From a bacterium (GTDB taxonomy: Bacteria; Oederibacteriota; Muellerivitia; Muellerivitales; Muellerivitaceae), in the NCBI GenBank assembly GCA_035549195.1, contig DASZRK010000017.1, forward strand, positions 62,001-126,000: 64,000 nt of DNA, read 5' to 3'. A model generated the notes under the pieces. The model worked only from the letters and a program-made list of their open reading frames with translations. It was not told the origin of the DNA and did not search any database. Shown here in pieces: positions 24,340-31,791 of the stretch. How positions within the stretch are numbered: the first letter of the stretch is position 1; every line of letters begins with the position of its first letter. The translations under genes were made by a program, and so were the position numbers.

Positions 24340-24812
24340 GTGCACCAAAAGCGGATGAGTTCGAAGCTGCGGTTGGCCTCCCGGATCCGGGAGCAGAGCG
24401 TCATCACGATCACATCCTGGATGCGAAGGGCCGTTCCCGGATGGGCCTTTTGGAGGCCCTCATAGGCAGCTTCCGAAAGGTGGAAGAGGACCGTGTCCGA
24501 TTCGGCGGTCGCGTCCGCCGACCGGGGCGCCTTGTCCACCAGGGCCATCTCGCCGAAGACCTGACCCGCGGTGAGGACGGTGAGAAGTTGTTCCTGGGGG
24601 GTCTTCTTCCCCTCGGGCAGGACCTGGCGCGAGATCTTCACTTTGCCGGAGCGGATCCAAAAGAACCCGTCCCCCGGGTCGTTCTCCCGGAAGACCCGGG
24701 ACCCGGAGGCGGACCTCACCTCGGTCAGGACCTCCGCGAGGGCCTTCCAGTCCTCATCCCGGAAGCCACGGTAAGGCAGCGCGTCTTTGAAGACGTTCAG
24801 GTCAACGGCCAT
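24336..24812 (-). CDS. cyclic nucleotide-binding (CRP-like sensor) domain protein
   Basis: A 158-residue cytoplasmic protein that is little more than one cNMP-binding domain. SRVFRENDPGDGFFWIRSGKVKISR covers the first beta-roll, and VFGEMALVDKAPRSADATAESDTVLFHLSE is the phosphate-binding cassette, where GEMALVD...RSADATA is close to consensus (E and R both present). A C-terminal helix follows but no DNA-binding helix-turn-helix is visible, so it is not a complete CRP/FNR regulator. It is the first gene of a three-gene operon and may act as a sensor by protein interaction. Confidence 0.85.
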   Translation of the reverse strand: MAVDLNVFKDALPYRGFRDEDWKALAEVLTEVRSASGSRVFRENDPGDGFFWIRSGKVKISRQVLPEGKKTPQEQLLTVLTAGQVFGEMALVDKAPRSADATAESDTVLFHLSEAAYEGLQKAHPGTALRIQDVIVMTLCSRIREANRSFELIRFWCT

Positions 24813-24871
24813 TGGGACCCCTCGTTCGCTGATATCAGGTTAGGATTTTACTTCAGGAAAGGCCGGATGGG

Positions 24872-25693
24872 TCAGGTCAAGAGATTCGGGTATTCCCGCG
24901 TAGCGAGCGCCCAGATGAAGAGGGACGCCCCCAGGAGCACCCCGCCGTCCAGGGCCCATTGGGTGTAGTTCGGGTCCAGGAGAAGCCCCCGCAACCCGTC
25001 CACCAAATAGCTCAAGGGGTTGGCCCTGGCGAAAGCCTGGAGCCAGGGCGGCATGATGGCGATGGGATAAAGGGCGCTGGAACCGAAGAAAAGGGGCATG
25101 GTCACCAGTTGCCCGATGCCCATCATGCGGTCCCTCGTCCGCACCCAGGCGGCGATGACCATGGAGAAGCCCGAGAAAAAAGCCGAACCCAGGATGACGA
25201 AGACCAAGAGGCCAAAGGCCCTATCCCAACCCCAGAGGAGGTGGATGCCCAAGAGGGCCGTCACCAGGATCACCACCGCCAATTGGCTGAGCGATTTGAA
25301 GGTGGCCGCCAGCATCTTTCCCAGCACCAGGGCCGAACGTTCGATGGGGGTCGTCAGGATCTTTTGGAGCAGGCCCATGTCCCGCTCCCAGATGATGGAA
25401 AGGCCGTTGAAGATGGAGACAAAGGTGATGGCCTGGGCCAGGATGCCGGGCGTGAGGAAGGCCTGGTAATCCCCTCCCGCCTCCGGCACCGCCTTGAGCC
25501 GGCTGAAGGCCTGTCCGAAGAGCAGGAGCCAGATCACGGGTTGGACGCTTCGGGACAGCACTTCGACGGGATCCTTCATCATCTTGAGCACTTCCAATTC
25601 GATGATGACCCCCACATGGCGGAGATAGGAGCGGATCCCCGAAAGTCTCCTCTTAGCCGAGACGCTGGGCCGTACGGCGGGCGCGTTTGACAT
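24872..25693 (-). CDS. ABC-2 type exporter permease (DrrB-like)
   Basis: A 273-residue inner-membrane protein with six predicted segments, partner of the ATPase encoded just upstream. MKDPVEVLSRSVQPVIWLLLFGQAF, FLTPGILAQAITFVSIFNGLSIIWERDMGLLQKILTTPI and NPLSYLVDGLRGLLL are typical of drug or polysaccharide ABC-2 permeases. I used the ATG at 25691-25693, giving a 41-base overlap with the ATPase gene; the true start could be somewhat downstream because the first 35 residues are not conserved-looking. Cargo unknown; DrrAB-type systems export hydrophobic compounds. Confidence 0.88.
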   Translation of the reverse strand: MSNAPAVRPSVSAKRRLSGIRSYLRHVGVIIELEVLKMMKDPVEVLSRSVQPVIWLLLFGQAFSRLKAVPEAGGDYQAFLTPGILAQAITFVSIFNGLSIIWERDMGLLQKILTTPIERSALVLGKMLAATFKSLSQLAVVILVTALLGIHLLWGWDRAFGLLVFVILGSAFFSGFSMVIAAWVRTRDRMMGIGQLVTMPLFFGSSALYPIAIMPPWLQAFARANPLSYLVDGLRGLLLDPNYTQWALDGGVLLGASLFIWALATREYPNLLT

Positions 25694-26456
25694 CCGCGAG
25701 GTCCCCCTGTTCCTGGGCCATCGGGCCCACGAAATGAACGAATAATTTGTCCATATCGGCCTTGGGGAGCCTGGCCCTCTTCCGCAACTGGGCCAGGGTG
25801 CCGATGGCGACGACCTTCCCACGGTCCATGATGGCGATGCGGTCACAAAGCTCCTGGGCCTCGTCCATGTAATGGGTCGTCAGGAAGATCGTGGTGCCGT
25901 ATTCCTCCTGGAGGTTCCGGATATGGTCCCAAAGGGCCTGGCGGGCCACCGGATCCAGGCCCACCGTGGGTTCATCCAGGAAGACCACCGCGGGCCGGTG
26001 CAGGATGGCCTGGCCGACCTCCAGGCGCCGGACCATGCCCCCGGAGTAATGGGCGACCGGCCGGTCCGCCGCTTCCGAGAGGTCCATCCATTCCAGGATC
26101 CTGGGGACCCGATCCTTGAGGTCGCTGGCGGAAAGACCGTAGAGCTTCCCAAAAAGGGTGAGGTTCTCCCGGCCGGTCAGGGCCCCATCCACCGACAGGG
26201 ATTGGGGAACGTAACCGATGGACTCGCGGATCCGGGCCGGATCGCGGTCCAGGAAGGATCCGTTGACCGTAGCCTGGCCCGAATCAGGTTTCAAGAGCGT
26301 GATGAGCATCTTGATGAGGGTCGACTTCCCCGCCCCATTGGGCCCCAACAAACCGAAACACTCGCCCGGCTCCACCTCGAAGGAAACGCCTTGAACGGCC
26401 TTCACTTCCTGGAAGGTCTTCAATAGGTTCTGGACCGAGATCATGGGCGCCATCAT
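25653..26456 (-). CDS. ABC exporter ATP-binding protein (DrrA-like)
   Basis: A 267-residue ATPase: Walker A GPNGAGKST, Q-loop GYVPQSLSVDGALTGRENL, signature YSGGMVRRLEVGQA, Walker B VVFLDEPTVGLDP, switch region IFLTTHYMDEAQELCDRIAIMDRGKVVAIGT. These strings are typical of the DrrA/NodI group of export ATPases. A pair of close ATGs exists at the start; GAGG precedes the second by six bases. The matching permease follows with an overlap. A second, similar exporter pair lies at 43560-45145. Confidence 0.92.
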   Translation of the reverse strand: MMAPMISVQNLLKTFQEVKAVQGVSFEVEPGECFGLLGPNGAGKSTLIKMLITLLKPDSGQATVNGSFLDRDPARIRESIGYVPQSLSVDGALTGRENLTLFGKLYGLSASDLKDRVPRILEWMDLSEAADRPVAHYSGGMVRRLEVGQAILHRPAVVFLDEPTVGLDPVARQALWDHIRNLQEEYGTTIFLTTHYMDEAQELCDRIAIMDRGKVVAIGTLAQLRKRARLPKADMDKLFVHFVGPMAQEQGDLADVKRARRTAQRLG

Positions 26457-26528
26457 TTCCTCAAGGGGGACTGGAATGGACTTAAGACCTCGTTTGGACG
26501 ATCCCGGAAGCCTGGCCGGGCCCGGGAC

Positions 26529-27890
26529 CTAGACTTTGCCGAGAAGGTCGTTGATGAATTGCCGGGCCGTGCGGCCCGAACGGACGTTGTTCGCCTTCTC
26601 CCACTGGATGGCGCGGGCCCGCAGTTCCGCGGCGGGCAGTTTGATCCCCTCCACCCTGGCCCAGTTCTCCACCATCTGGAGGTAGATGTCCTGGTCCGGA
26701 GAGTAGAAGGAAATGACCAGGCCGAAACGGTCGGACAGGGAAAGTTTCTCCTCCACCGTGTCCGCCCCATGGATCTCGCCTTCCTGCTGGAGCCCCCCGG
26801 CCCGGTCGGCGAAGAACTCCCGGATGAGGTGCCGCCGGTTGGACGTGGCGATGAGGATGACGTTGGAGGGCTTGGCCTCCACCGACCCTTCCAGCAGGGC
26901 CTTCAATCCCTTGTAGCCGGTCTCGTTCTCCTCGAACGAAAGGTCATCGACGAAAAGGATGAATTTCTCGCGCCGCCCCCGCAAGAGCGGGAGGATGCGC
27001 GGGTATTCGTTCAATTGGTCCGGATGGACCTCGACCAAGCGCAGTCCCTGGTCGCCGTAGCGGTTGAGCAAGGCCTTCACCGTGGAGGATTTGCCCGTGC
27101 CCCTTTCCCCGTAGATGAGGGCGTGATTGGCGGATTTCCCCTTCACGAAGGCTTCGATGTTCTCGAGAAGGGGTTGGCGCTGTTCGTCATATCCGACCAG
27201 TTCTTCCAGCCGGATGGGGTCCGGAACCGCCACCCCTTGGAGACCGTCCTTCCACCGGAAAGCCCGATAGCGCCCAAAATCCCCAAGGCCATACTGAAGG
27301 AAATAGTTCCCGACCTCGGCAGCGACCTCTGGACCCGCGCTTCCCAGGAGCTTTTCCTTGAGGCGGCGCCGGGTCTTGGCCTGGGCGGTTTCGGGAACGG
27401 ACCCTTTGGGTTCCCGGGCCCCTTCCAGGGATGGGGCCTTGACCTCTCCCAGAGAACTGGAACGTTTGAAGAATTCGGCCTCCCAGTCGGTCTTCAAGAC
27501 CCGCCGCATGGCGGCCAGGTCTTTCATATAGAAGGAATGAAGGGAAGGGTCCATCCCGGGCAAAGGCCCCTGCTCCGCCCGTCGGTGGAACGGGTTGTCA
27601 TCCGTCAGCAGGCGTTCCAAGAGATGGTCCTGCAACAGGTTCCCGACCCTCCCTTTTCTTTCCAGCACGCCTGATTCCATCAAACAGCGCCAAAGCTTGC
27701 CGTAACGGCGAAGACCTCGTTGGGGTTCGGCATCCTCCTTCGCCAGCCATTTCAGGAGCCGGGCCAAAGCCTCTCCCACCGGGTCCTTCAGGACGCCGTC
27801 GAGCAGCAATAAGCCCTTCAAGTCCTCCAACGCGCGGCGCGCGGCCTGGGAAGGTTTGCTTTTCTTTTTTTCTTCGGGGCGTTTGGACAT
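26529..27890 (-). CDS. DUF815 family AAA-type ATPase
   Basis: A 453-residue cytoplasmic protein. The N-terminal half is a family-specific helical region; the ATPase part begins with LEELVGYDEQRQPLLENIEAFV (about residue 230), Walker A GERGTGKSSTVKAL, Walker B KFILFVDDLSFEE and sensor-1 VILIATSNRRHLI. The DUF815 signature ADTVEEKLSLSDRFGLVISFYSPDQDIYLQMVE follows. The protein is widespread in bacteria but its role is not established. A TAAAAT -10 box lies only nine bases upstream of the ATG, suggesting a very short leader. Divergent from amrS. Confidence 0.9.
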   Translation of the reverse strand: MSKRPEEKKKSKPSQAARRALEDLKGLLLLDGVLKDPVGEALARLLKWLAKEDAEPQRGLRRYGKLWRCLMESGVLERKGRVGNLLQDHLLERLLTDDNPFHRRAEQGPLPGMDPSLHSFYMKDLAAMRRVLKTDWEAEFFKRSSSLGEVKAPSLEGAREPKGSVPETAQAKTRRRLKEKLLGSAGPEVAAEVGNYFLQYGLGDFGRYRAFRWKDGLQGVAVPDPIRLEELVGYDEQRQPLLENIEAFVKGKSANHALIYGERGTGKSSTVKALLNRYGDQGLRLVEVHPDQLNEYPRILPLLRGRREKFILFVDDLSFEENETGYKGLKALLEGSVEAKPSNVILIATSNRRHLIREFFADRAGGLQQEGEIHGADTVEEKLSLSDRFGLVISFYSPDQDIYLQMVENWARVEGIKLPAAELRARAIQWEKANNVRSGRTARQFINDLLGKV

Positions 27891-27898
27891 GGGACCTC

Positions 27899-27904
27899 AT
27901 TTTA
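27899..27904 (-). promoter_or_regulatory. candidate -10 box close to the DUF815 gene start
   Basis: TAAAAT on the minus strand lies eight bases from the ATG at 27890, so the predicted transcript starts almost at the start codon. There is no good -35 hexamer; confidence is limited. Confidence 0.35.
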
Positions 27905-27949
27905 CGCCAAGCTCAGGGACCCGGCCTGTTTTTTGGGGCTTTCGGTTCC

Positions 27950-27955
27950 TAGAAT
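27950..27955 (+). promoter_or_regulatory. candidate -10 box for amrS
   Basis: TAGAAT on the plus strand, 18 bases before the ATG at 27974. The predicted leader is about a dozen bases and still contains AAAGG near the start codon. Confidence 0.4.
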
Positions 27956-27973
27956 GGACGCGAAAGGTCGTTC

Positions 27974-29119
27974 ATGCCGCCCATCTTATCGCTCGAAGAA
28001 CAGCTTCACCGCCGCACGGTCGAAGGTTCGTTGGTCCAAACCCTGCCCGATGGCAAGGTCCAATGCCATGCCTGCGCCCACCGTTGCCGTATTCCGGAGG
28101 GCAAGAAGGGCATCTGCAAGGTCCGCTTCAACGAAGGCGGGCGCTTAAAGGTCCCCCGGAATTATGTGGGCGCCCTGCAGGTGGACCCCATCGAGAAGAA
28201 GCCCTTCTTCCATGCCCTGCCCGGTTCCCGCGCCCTTTCCTTCGGCATGCTGGGCTGTGATTATCACTGCGATTACTGCCAGAACTGGATCACCAGCCAG
28301 GCCCTCCGGGACCCGGCCTCCGAGGCAAACGGCGCGGTCCCCCGGGATATGACCGCCCGGGACCTGGTGGAGGCCGCCCTCGACCACGGTTGTCCGGTCA
28401 TCACTTCCACCTATAACGAACCCCTCATCACGAGCGAATGGGCCGCCGAGGTCTTCCAACTGGCCCGCACCCGGGGCTTGGTCACTTCCTACGTCTCCAA
28501 CGGCAACGCCACGAAGGAGGTGTTGGAATACCTGCGCCCCTGGCTGGACCTTTATAAGGTGGACCTCAAAAGCTTCCGTGACCCGACCTACCGCCGGTAT
28601 ATCGGGGGCACCCTGAAGCCGGTGCTGGAGACCATCGAGCGCCTGAAGGCCATGGGGTTCTGGCTGGAAGTGGTGACCCTGGTGGTGCCGGGCCTCAACG
28701 ACAGCGAAAAGGAACTGACCGATATCGCACGGTTCCTGGCCTCCGTCTCCCGGGACATCCCCTGGCACGTCACCGCTTTCCATCCCGACTACCGGATGGA
28801 AGGCAAGGACTGGACCGAACCCGCCCGATTGAACCTGAGCTGGGAGATCGGCAAAGCCGCCGGCCTTCATTATGTCTATTCGGGCAACCGACCCGGCGAG
28901 GTAGGGACCACGGAGAATACGGACTGCCCTTCCTGCGGGGCCCTCCTCATCGAGCGCCGTGGCTTCCAGGTCATCCGGAACTTGATGGGGCCCCAAGGGA
29001 CCTGCCCCAAATGCGCCACCGCCATACCGGGGGTCTGGGAGGTGCCTTCCCGCGAGCCCAACACGGTCTTATCCATTTCGGCCACGCCAAAAGCAGAAGA
29101 GGCTTTGGCCGCAAATTGA
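27974..29119 (+). CDS. amrS: AmmeMemoRadiSam system radical SAM enzyme (AmrS)
   Basis: Radical SAM protein of 381 residues. An N-terminal CHACAHRC motif (31-38) precedes ICKVRFNEGGRL. The cluster-binding CxxxCxxC is CDYHCDYC (C95, C99, C102), then QNWITSQ, STYNEPLIT and DLKSFRDPTYRRYIGGTLKPVLETI, which together mark the AmrS/PflA-like branch. HVTAFHPDYRM is the AmrS-specific C-terminal segment. A zinc-ribbon follows (CPSCG...CPKC, about residues 317-355). In known genomes AmrS is associated with AMMECR1 and Memo proteins; neither is encoded next to it here. The biochemical role of the system is still uncertain. Confidence 0.93.
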   Translation: MPPILSLEEQLHRRTVEGSLVQTLPDGKVQCHACAHRCRIPEGKKGICKVRFNEGGRLKVPRNYVGALQVDPIEKKPFFHALPGSRALSFGMLGCDYHCDYCQNWITSQALRDPASEANGAVPRDMTARDLVEAALDHGCPVITSTYNEPLITSEWAAEVFQLARTRGLVTSYVSNGNATKEVLEYLRPWLDLYKVDLKSFRDPTYRRYIGGTLKPVLETIERLKAMGFWLEVVTLVVPGLNDSEKELTDIARFLASVSRDIPWHVTAFHPDYRMEGKDWTEPARLNLSWEIGKAAGLHYVYSGNRPGEVGTTENTDCPSCGALLIERRGFQVIRNLMGPQGTCPKCATAIPGVWEVPSREPNTVLSISATPKAEEALAAN

Positions 29120-29192
29120 GGTGGATGGGGAACGGAAAAGTTTTCCGCCTTCACCGAACAGCTTTTAATTCCACCTTTGCCTGATTATCATT

Positions 29193-29220
29193 TGCGTTCA
29201 TTCGCGCCAATTCGTGGCTA
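29193..29220 (+). repeat. dispersed-repeat-like intergenic sequence
   Basis: The 110-base gap before the first rhomboid ends with GCGTTCATTCGCGCC-AATTCGTGGC, a string of the type that recurs in intergenic regions of many environmental genomes (from memory). It directly precedes AAGGA, the ribosome site of the downstream TTG start, so the mRNA leader probably contains it. No second copy was noticed in this window. Confidence 0.4.
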
Positions 29221-29229
29221 AGGACTCCC

Positions 29230-29928
29230 TTGTTCGTCACCTTCGTCGAGGATACTCCCGCTTCCAAGAAGATCCCCTGGGCCAACACCCTGATGATCCT
29301 CTTGAACGTGGTGGTCGCCTACCGGGCCCTCAGCCAGCCCGATACCCTACAGGTCCTCGGTGATTATGGTTTCATCCCCGTCCGTCACCTGGGGTGGGGC
29401 TTCCTCACCGGACCCTTCCTGCACAGCAGTTGGGTCCAACTCGTGACCAACATGACCTTCCTCTTCATGTTCGGCAAGGGCGTGGAGGAACGCATCGGCC
29501 GCCGGAACTACCTTTTCGCCTACCTCCTCATCGCCTACTTCAGCGAAGGGGTGCATTGGTACTTCAACCAGGACAGCGTGCTTCCCCTCATCGGCGCTTC
29601 CCGGGTCGTGACCGGACTGGGGGTCATGTACCTCTTCATGTATCCCTGGGGCAAGATGAAGTGGGTCTTCTCTTTCTTCGGGGCGCCCCTGTTGGAGATC
29701 CCCTCCCGCACGGCCTATGTCATGGGGTTCTGGGCCGTGATCCAATTGGGCCTGGCCTTTTTACCCTGGGGCCGGATGGCGGCCCTGTTCCACACCATGA
29801 ATAAAATGGGGATCACCCTGGTGACCACCAACCCCACCGCGGGCACGGCCTGGAAATCCCACCTGGGCGCCTTGGCATTGGGGACCGTCCTTCATTTCCT
29901 GATGCCGCAGAAGAAGTCGAAGGGCTAG
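29230..29928 (+). CDS. rhomboid-family membrane protein, degenerate active site
   Basis: A 232-residue integral membrane protein of rhomboid architecture with six to seven hydrophobic segments. Compared with the next gene, the expected HxxxN of TM2 is QLVTN (His replaced by Gln), the active-site GASG is GASR, and the last helix has SHLGA in place of HVGGF. Serine and the TM6 histidine are kept, but three consensus positions are changed, so it may be inactive or a pseudoprotease. Start is TTG with AAGGA five bases upstream. Only three bases separate its stop from the second rhomboid gene. Confidence 0.8.
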   Translation: MFVTFVEDTPASKKIPWANTLMILLNVVVAYRALSQPDTLQVLGDYGFIPVRHLGWGFLTGPFLHSSWVQLVTNMTFLFMFGKGVEERIGRRNYLFAYLLIAYFSEGVHWYFNQDSVLPLIGASRVVTGLGVMYLFMYPWGKMKWVFSFFGAPLLEIPSRTAYVMGFWAVIQLGLAFLPWGRMAALFHTMNKMGITLVTTNPTAGTAWKSHLGALALGTVLHFLMPQKKSKG

Positions 29929-29931
29929 GCC

Positions 29932-30576
29932 TTGTTCTTCGTCCTTCCCGTCCAAGAGGGCAATCCCCCGAAGAAGTTCCCCTTCGTGAACCTGGGGCTC
30001 ATCGCCCTGAACTTTTATGTCTTCTTCCGGACCTTCTTCCGCCCGGACTTCGACCGACTGGTGGATCTCCATGGCTTCGTGCCGCTCCATCCCCACCTGC
30101 GGGACGTCCTCACTTCCATGTTCCTGCACGCGGGCTTCGCCCACCTCCTGGGCAATATGTACTTCCTTTACGTGTTCGGGGACATGGTCGAGGCCAAGAT
30201 CGGGCGGGCGAACTACCTCTTGGCCTACCTGCTCAGCGGCCTGGGGGCCTGCTACCTCCAATTCGCCGTGGATCCACGCTCGCCGATCCCGCTGGTGGGG
30301 GCCTCCGGCGCCATCTCGGGCATCTGCGCCCTCTATATGATCTACTTCCCCTGGCAGAGGATGCGGCTCCAGTTCTTCTTCCTCATCTTTCCCCTGTTCT
30401 CGCTCCCTGCCCGGGCTTTCCTGGTGGTGGGTTTCTGGATCCTCGAGCAATACCTGATGGCCGTTTCTTCCACGCCCCAGATGGGCGGTGTGGCCTTCTG
30501 GGCCCACGTGGGGGGCTTCCTCACCGGGATCGCGCTTTTGTTCTTCGTGACCCCATCCAAGAAGAGGACCGCGTAG
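29932..30576 (+). CDS. rhomboid family intramembrane serine protease
   Basis: A 214-residue membrane protease that would cleave transmembrane substrates within the bilayer. All catalytic landmarks are intact: AHLLGNMYFLYVFGDMVEAKIG (HxxxN and the L1 loop), GASGAISG with the nucleophilic serine, and the TM6 histidine in AHVGGFLTG. The VNLGLIALNFYVFF and GFVPLHPH segments are typical of the N-terminal part. Start is TTG three bases after the preceding stop, so it is almost certainly translated from the same mRNA as the degenerate paralogue, from which it probably arose by duplication or vice versa. Confidence 0.92.
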   Translation: MFFVLPVQEGNPPKKFPFVNLGLIALNFYVFFRTFFRPDFDRLVDLHGFVPLHPHLRDVLTSMFLHAGFAHLLGNMYFLYVFGDMVEAKIGRANYLLAYLLSGLGACYLQFAVDPRSPIPLVGASGAISGICALYMIYFPWQRMRLQFFFLIFPLFSLPARAFLVVGFWILEQYLMAVSSTPQMGGVAFWAHVGGFLTGIALLFFVTPSKKRTA

Positions 30577-30676
30577 GACCGAAGGATAAAAAAAGCGCTT
30601 CCTTGCGTTCCCCTTCCCCTTGCGTTCCACCAAGCCCTTCCCTAGCCTAGGCGCTCATTCCATTCCAGGAGGACCC

Positions 30677-31726
30677 ATGCCGAGCGCAAAATCCTACGCC
30701 GCCCACAAAGCCAAGGAGCCCTTGAAGCCCTTCGATCTCCAACGCCGGGAACCCGGGCCCCACGATGTGCTCATCGACATCCTCTTCAGCGGCGTCTGCC
30801 ACTCGGACCTGCACCAGGTGCGGGACGAATGGGGCTTTGGCGCCTATCCCATGGTGCCGGGCCACGAGATCGTGGGAAAAGTGGAGGCGGTGGGCGCCCA
30901 AGTGACCCGCCACAAGGTCGGGGACGCGGTGGGCGTGGGGGTCTTCGTGGACACCTGCCGCACCTGCGCCTCCTGCAAGGAAGGTTTGGAGCAATACTGC
31001 GAGGGCACCATCATCTGGACCTACGGTGGCGTGGAAAAGGAGACCGGCAAGCCGACCTACGGCGGCTATTCCACCCAGGTGACGGTGGATGAGAACTATG
31101 TGCTGCGCATCCCGGTCGGCATTCCCCTTCCCCAAGCGGCGCCCCTGCTCTGCGCGGGTATCACCACCTATTCTCCCCTGAAGCATTGGGGCGCCGGCCC
31201 GGGCAAGAAGGTGGGCGTCTTGGGGCTTGGCGGTTTGGGCCACATGGGGGTGAAGCTCGCGGCGGCCCTGGGGGCCGAGGTGACGGTGCTGAGCTCCGGC
31301 TCCAAGAAAAAGGAGGACGCGGCAAGGATGGGCGCCAAGCATTTCGCCGACATGTCCGACCCCAGATCCTTCGCCAACCTGGCGGGCCATTTCGACCTCA
31401 TCGTGGACACGGTCTCGGCGGACCACGACCTGACGAAATACGCCGAGCTCCTCAAGCGGGACGGCACATTGGCATTGGTGGGTCTTCCGGCCAAGGCCCC
31501 GGCCGTCACGCCCTTCGCCCTCACGGCCAAGCGCCGCTCCATCGCGGGTTCCCAGGTTGGAAGCGTGAAGGAGACCCAGGAGATGCTGGACCTTTGCGGG
31601 AAGAAGGGCATCGGGGCGGACGTGGAGGTCATTCCCATGCAGAAGATCAACGAGGCCTTCGAACGGATGCTGAGGAACGACGTTCGTTATCGCTTCGTCA
31701 TCGACATGGCGTCGCTCAAAGGCTGA
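30677..31726 (+). CDS. zinc-dependent alcohol dehydrogenase, CAD/YahK-like
   Basis: A 349-residue medium-chain dehydrogenase that interconverts alcohols and aldehydes, probably with NADPH. Catalytic zinc ligands are in GVCHSDLHQ and PGHEIVGKVE; structural zinc cysteines are CRTCASCKEGLEQYC. The NAD(P) site is GVLGLGGLGHMGVK, followed by VTVLSSGSKKKEDA, where the serines favour NADPH. IWTYGGVEKETGKPTYGGYSTQVTV and PLLCAGITTYSPLKHW are typical of the cinnamyl-alcohol-dehydrogenase branch. The ATG at 30677 has an AGGAGGA site. A strong hairpin terminator follows the gene. Confidence 0.92.
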   Translation: MPSAKSYAAHKAKEPLKPFDLQRREPGPHDVLIDILFSGVCHSDLHQVRDEWGFGAYPMVPGHEIVGKVEAVGAQVTRHKVGDAVGVGVFVDTCRTCASCKEGLEQYCEGTIIWTYGGVEKETGKPTYGGYSTQVTVDENYVLRIPVGIPLPQAAPLLCAGITTYSPLKHWGAGPGKKVGVLGLGGLGHMGVKLAAALGAEVTVLSSGSKKKEDAARMGAKHFADMSDPRSFANLAGHFDLIVDTVSADHDLTKYAELLKRDGTLALVGLPAKAPAVTPFALTAKRRSIAGSQVGSVKETQEMLDLCGKKGIGADVEVIPMQKINEAFERMLRNDVRYRFVIDMASLKG

Positions 31727-31741
31727 GACTTTTCGGGCAAT

Positions 31742-31785
31742 AAAAAAGGCCGCTTCCTGTAAGGGAACGCGGCCTTTTGTCTTTT
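31742..31785. terminator. bidirectional rho-independent terminator
   Basis: AAAAAGGCCGC-TTCC...GGAA-CGCGGCCTTTT forms a GC stem flanked by an A-run on the left and a T-run on the right. It sits between the convergent alcohol dehydrogenase (plus) and Thr-rich lipoprotein (minus) genes and can stop transcription from both sides. Confidence 0.85.
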
Positions 31786-31791
31786 AGGCCG

